Source: Candidatus Obscuribacterales bacterium
GTDB lineage: Bacteria; Cyanobacteriota; Vampirovibrionia; Obscuribacterales; Obscuribacteraceae
Direction of reading: 5' to 3'
Assembly: GCA_019752635.1 (NCBI GenBank)
Contig: JAIELX010000040.1
Coordinates: 1-64,000, forward strand
Length of the DNA: 64,000 nt
The position numbers and the translations under genes are program-made. A model generated the notes under the pieces. That model was not told the origin of the DNA and did no database searches. It saw only the letters and a program-made list of their open reading frames with translations. Below are positions 61,601 through 64,000 of this stretch, one piece after another (position 1 is the first letter of the stretch; each line of letters starts with the position of its first letter).

Positions 61601-61983
61601 GCATAGGCGACGCAAGCGGTCATTCCGTTGGCCAGTGTCAGTTTGAACTGACGAAACTCCTGGCTTCCGATAATCATCGGTCCGGTAGAGTCTGTACGGG
61701 GCGAAACTGCTCCAAAAGATGCTATTTGCTTTCCGTCCTTTCCGGTCAATACCATCCAGGAGGCACCGGACCCTAGAAATTCTGCAGGGGCCGATGGTGA
61801 AACCACTTGTCCGTCAACGATTTTGGCGACGAGCTTATCGGCCCGTTCTCTCAATTGGCTCTCTGAGGGCTGGAACGGGTTGATTAGCAAAATCGCTATG
61901 AGGATGCAGCCGCCGGCCACGAGACCGAATCTCGCGTAGAAGCTTGCTAGGGTGCTGGGTATGCTTTTCTGCTCGAGTGACAT
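58660..61983 (-). CDS. Multidomain membrane Ser/Thr kinase with GAF-like, GGDEF-like and DUF4388-like regions
   Basis: An 1107-residue protein. TM1 (about 19-35), extracytoplasmic sensor (about 36-120), TM2 (about 125-155), HAMP/coiled coil (155-225), GAF-like region (about 225-380). A degenerate GGDEF-like domain (about 383-550) starts at ASIDRQTGLFNSNEF, but the active GGDEF site reads RIFRYDRTRLIAVV. A DUF4388/PATAN-like domain (about 575-640), a Cys cluster (C778, C781, C790) and a PknB-type kinase follow: loop IGEGGMAKV, Lys863, HRDLKPEN at 955-962, DFG at 979-981, GTADYMSPE. The ATG at 61983 is chosen; the frame extends to 62115. The kinase is intact and other domain calls are by eye. 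Confidence 0.85.
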   Translation of the reverse strand: MSLEQKSIPSTLASFYARFGLVAGGCILIAILLINPFQPSESQLRERADKLVAKIVDGQVVSPSAPAEFLGSGASWMVLTGKDGKQIASFGAVSPRTDSTGPMIIGSQEFRQFKLTLANGMTACVAYAVVSSTLPVLILLVMTLGLGTTLALIHLSVLNPVAKLRQGLKGLAPDQDAKLPAKTTEPMASQQVTELVGELNNSLTNIVDHYQNRMKQLQSELQVKERLTNLIVRKLAPCTSRADACDALMMRISKDFPEVLFQFVIEVSRDNHVLIVGSHNLSEASLHRLTGPTSVLASRLSRADVISIEGDALAPLGLNVIDEAKQCGEVFAVKLAKDMESSVYLCGAIKGSVPSFEKYLRQLSENCGALLETIIRYEKERNKASIDRQTGLFNSNEFSNYSTELLRLMNEGHSRLHATIFLLEGDTFSKGRSNGHMFEESMKELANLVKQKIDPRPRGGELLVGDRIFRYDRTRLIAVVEGTQRNRLLRVGEELAKAAQSCGMPIVRLSMARFPEQGDDLEEALRLAEVGIEYCRSENLPGFFVDSATIPMEFTANLLGEEAKPATDGTLSPNELLQAMKLSRQTAILKIASVDGRRSWMYIQDGAPTRAGVGNIAGKDAVIEVLATFDEATVQLHQVQDFTHDQIEQLAPNDRIYWVRDTVETLLHEGTQAKSNYEKSKFAFSNPKLHVFPCSFNPQVWERLNRTVPEDVPLMKKILLLSAGGSRNCVEIVASLENDPSYRVWRAMTVLMTNKMIRLSRLKLQSVGPEFSEPSKYCQTCHTRHPVGGCSASYSTENIDVKEGTFGANSAPHHIDPSVPLEDQLMGKTIAGKYRIDSLIGEGGMAKVFKATHTGLDREVVIKIMQVLPSIDTDLKRFERECKVTAKINHPNVISVFDVGTLDTNRPYLVMEFVEGESLRQYLDREGCMSLEDAAVVMIQVCCGLSEAHSKGVIHRDLKPENIMLRNQPDRPDWVKIVDFGIAHLRHTGTHFTRGGMAVGTADYMSPEYLSDKPLDHRADVYALGIIFYELLTGRTTFEAATLEEMFAKHISALPRPLSYYRPDLPPGCLLDQIAEKALQKNPDDRWDSVLALRTALEHALQEMLVS

Positions 61984-62316
61984 GAACTTGTGGGGATGTG
62001 GCTCCTTCCTTATGTACCACTGGTATCGCACATAAACCAAACGGATTGGCAAAGCCAAGGTGTAGTGACTTTTTTGTAAACAGGTCGGTCTGGTTCCGGC
62101 CGATCTCCGCCCCAAGAGTATTCCCCTTTTGCGGACACTTTAGCCTCCTCCAAAATTCTGATTCTATTCGGGTTTGCCCCGGAAGGGCGAAGAAGCTTGA
62201 AAGCCTTTGAGACCATATGCAACGCCGTTTGTCGCCCATTTTAGTCAGTGATACTACGTATAGCCGTGGCACGGGGGCGCGGATATTATGTCAAGGTCGG
62301 AGAGGACAAGTAACTG
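61984..62316. other. Divergent gap between the multidomain kinase and the next gene
   Basis: This contains an open but unsupported extension of the kinase frame (to 62115). It must hold promoters for both genes, but I see no clear -35/-10 pair. Confidence 0.4.
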
Positions 62317-64000
62317 GTGAACGGACGACCGGAAGGAAGACTGGGCGAAGAGCCGTCCAAAGTAACTGTCAGCGCTCTGCTGGCCTCAGACATTCAAAGG
62401 CAAAATCCTTTCGAGGATTTTGCGCGAAGCGCTGCATACTCGGCACTGCAGTCACCCGTTAAAGCGCTTGCGCAGCCTATGGACCACGCGTTGGGAACGC
62501 AGGTGGAAAAAGCCGTCAGTTTAATTGATGCGCCGCAGACGGCAAAGTTCAATACACAACAGTATTGGTCTCAGCAACTTGGTCATGCGGTGGGAACTCT
62601 TGCGACCTTCTACGTTGTCGGTCGTGTGGTGAAGAATGGAATGCGGTCGGGACTGACCGAAACGCAACTTGCCGTCACGCTTTCGGAACGAGGTGTTTTA
62701 GGGCTGACTCTCAAGGAGGTCGCCCTTACGGGCTTTTTGCACGATTCTGTCCTGAGACCTCAGGAGCATGATGACAAACGAGCATTTCTGGAGGCTCGCT
62801 TGGGCAACGGGCTCAATGGCGCAGCCACAATGACCGTTTTGACCGCTTCCGCCTTTGGACTGAAAAAGTCAGGAGTGCCGGGAGAAGCTTTGAGAGGCGT
62901 ACTTTCCGGTGCGCCTGCCGGGTTGGTCAATTGCAACTTCGACTCCTTTCTGCGCACTGGAAAGCTGGCTTCGGCTGAGGAGTCGGCCAAAGCTGTCACA
63001 ACCATGAGTATGATCGGCGGTGCATTTGGACTCTACCATCAGGGTTATGGGCGCTACGAAAGCGGACGATCCAACTTTGATTGGCAGACTGACACCAAGA
63101 CACCCTGTGAGAACACAGCCATTCGCGAGTTTAGGGTGAAAGGTGGCGAATTAGAAGTTAACAAAGCATTGGCGACTATCGCGCAAGGCGAAGCTGCGCG
63201 TTTGACCGTTCAGGAACGCCTTTCCGGTGGAAATTTCGTCAGTCGTTGGCTCGGGCTGTCGCGTTATGCTCCGGAGCAAAGCCTGTTGATACGGCACGGA
63301 CCCGAGGTCTCGGCTTCATTGGCTGCGCGCGTCGATTTGGTTGCCAGTTGTCACCTCAACCCTGAGCTTGTTGCCAAGGCAGTTGTTGATACACCAGGTG
63401 CGATGTTTTTGCGTGCCGGCAAGAACCGCATCAGTATTGCCGATCAGCCTCAGATTGTTCGTCCAGGCGAGGCGCCGCCAATCGAACTTTCCAGCCCGGT
63501 GAGCAAGTCGCTGCTGGAGCTTGCGGACAAGCTTGGCGACCGGACTTTTCGTCGGGCGAACGAGGGGCTGCAATACCACGACTTGTTGGACTACGCACGG
63601 CTGCTGGCTGAAACGCCTTATCGCACGGTAGACTTTATGGGGGCAGGATTCGAGTCTGTAGCATTCTTGCTCAAAAGCGGATCTGTTCTGAAGCTCACTC
63701 GCTGTGCCGAATTGCCGAATGGTGAGTGGAATTATGATTGGGGCACTCGTTCCTATGACGCAAAAATCAAAGGTGAAGTAACTATATTTGAGGGCAAGCA
63801 GGGCGAGCTTGCTGTCTATAGGCAGCCGCGAGTTGAGATCGGTGCAATCGATGTCACATCGCTTGAGTACAGGGATTTTGTGAGAAAAGTAAGGCGTGCC
63901 GGTGATGAATTTTGGGATAGCGATTTTGCCGGTGACCAAGTTGGCTTCTTGATGGATTCGAAGTCCGGTGATTACGTGGTTAAACCTCACCGTGGTCGAA
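62317..64000 (+). CDS. Large protein with kinase-like C-terminal part, cut by the window edge
   Basis: An uninterrupted reading frame of 561 codons from a GTG at 62317 runs past the end of the window. GAGGA lies 10 bases upstream. The N-terminal 250 residues are helical and Ala/Gly-rich with mildly hydrophobic segments (HAVGTLATFYVVGRVV, then MIGGAFGLYHQGYG). From about 440 the pattern MGAGFESVAFLLKSGSVLKL resembles a protein-kinase N-lobe (glycine loop and Lys459). GDEFWDSDFAGDQVGFLMDS at 529-548 is where an atypical catalytic loop might be. The real C-terminus lies outside. The existence of the gene is firm; the kinase-like call is tentative. Confidence 0.72.
   Translation, partial: MNGRPEGRLGEEPSKVTVSALLASDIQRQNPFEDFARSAAYSALQSPVKALAQPMDHALGTQVEKAVSLIDAPQTAKFNTQQYWSQQLGHAVGTLATFYVVGRVVKNGMRSGLTETQLAVTLSERGVLGLTLKEVALTGFLHDSVLRPQEHDDKRAFLEARLGNGLNGAATMTVLTASAFGLKKSGVPGEALRGVLSGAPAGLVNCNFDSFLRTGKLASAEESAKAVTTMSMIGGAFGLYHQGYGRYESGRSNFDWQTDTKTPCENTAIREFRVKGGELEVNKALATIAQGEAARLTVQERLSGGNFVSRWLGLSRYAPEQSLLIRHGPEVSASLAARVDLVASCHLNPELVAKAVVDTPGAMFLRAGKNRISIADQPQIVRPGEAPPIELSSPVSKSLLELADKLGDRTFRRANEGLQYHDLLDYARLLAETPYRTVDFMGAGFESVAFLLKSGSVLKLTRCAELPNGEWNYDWGTRSYDAKIKGEVTIFEGKQGELAVYRQPRVEIGAIDVTSLEYRDFVRKVRRAGDEFWDSDFAGDQVGFLMDSKSGDYVVKPHRGR

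Overview
The window looks like a chromosome segment from a free-living, probably Gram-negative-type bacterium with a rich signalling and envelope repertoire. The gene style suggests a deep-branching relative of Cyanobacteria such as the Obscuribacterales/Vampirovibrionia: many Hanks-type kinases fused to membrane and TPR modules, large alanine-rich repeat proteins of unknown function, minor pilins, a BamE-like lipoprotein-type domain and an exported beta-carbonic anhydrase. That placement is inference only. No rRNA, tRNA, integrase, transposase or CRISPR array was seen.

Layout. The left edge (1-195) is a 68-bp-period tandem repeat built from palindromes. 547-5570 holds two paralogous membrane-embedded Ser/Thr kinases whose reading frames overlap by 4 bp, behind a good sigma-70-type promoter. 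An OPT-family transporter, a CsbD-like stress protein, a kinase-TPR protein, an atypical HGDLQHGN kinase-like protein and an exported beta-carbonic anhydrase follow (5881-13471). 13538-19051 encodes an 1837-residue HEAT-repeat protein. Next come a rifampin-phosphotransferase-like phosphotransfer enzyme, a large protein with a papain-like Cys/His/Asn triad (with a decayed copy of its own 3' end behind it), small Gly-rich exported proteins, an oxidoreductase, an EF-hand protein, RNase HI and a YcaQ-like DNA glycosylase (19645-33090).

33575-45239 carries an exported 1172-residue helical-repeat protein, a divergent response regulator/histidine kinase pair, an ECF sigma factor, a DHH-like protein and a lipase-like hydrolase. 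45402-48280 is a three-gene minor-pilin operon (PilV/PilW/PilX types) whose first leader peptide contains a microsatellite-encoded poly-arginine run. An MFS transporter and a DEAD-box helicase converge on a perfect 15-bp hairpin terminator. 51758-55057 is a compact four-gene operon: TPR protein, PDZ-vWA protein, PspA-like coiled coil and a two-helix membrane protein. It is preceded by a BamE-like gene and a small membrane gene, and by a broken DUF4239 gene. The right end has an exported protein with an Asp-rich tail, a 1107-residue membrane kinase with GAF-like, degenerate GGDEF-like and DUF4388-like regions, and an open reading frame running off the window with a kinase-like C-terminal part.

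Six kinase or kinase-like genes occur in 64 kb. A dispersed palindrome family (core TCTCGAGA, flanked by GTCAGAA/TTCTGAC) occupies several intergenic regions, often in pairs. The strongest candidates for new biology are the TPR/PDZ-vWA/PspA-like operon, the 1107-residue multidomain kinase, the papain-like protein and the palindrome family.
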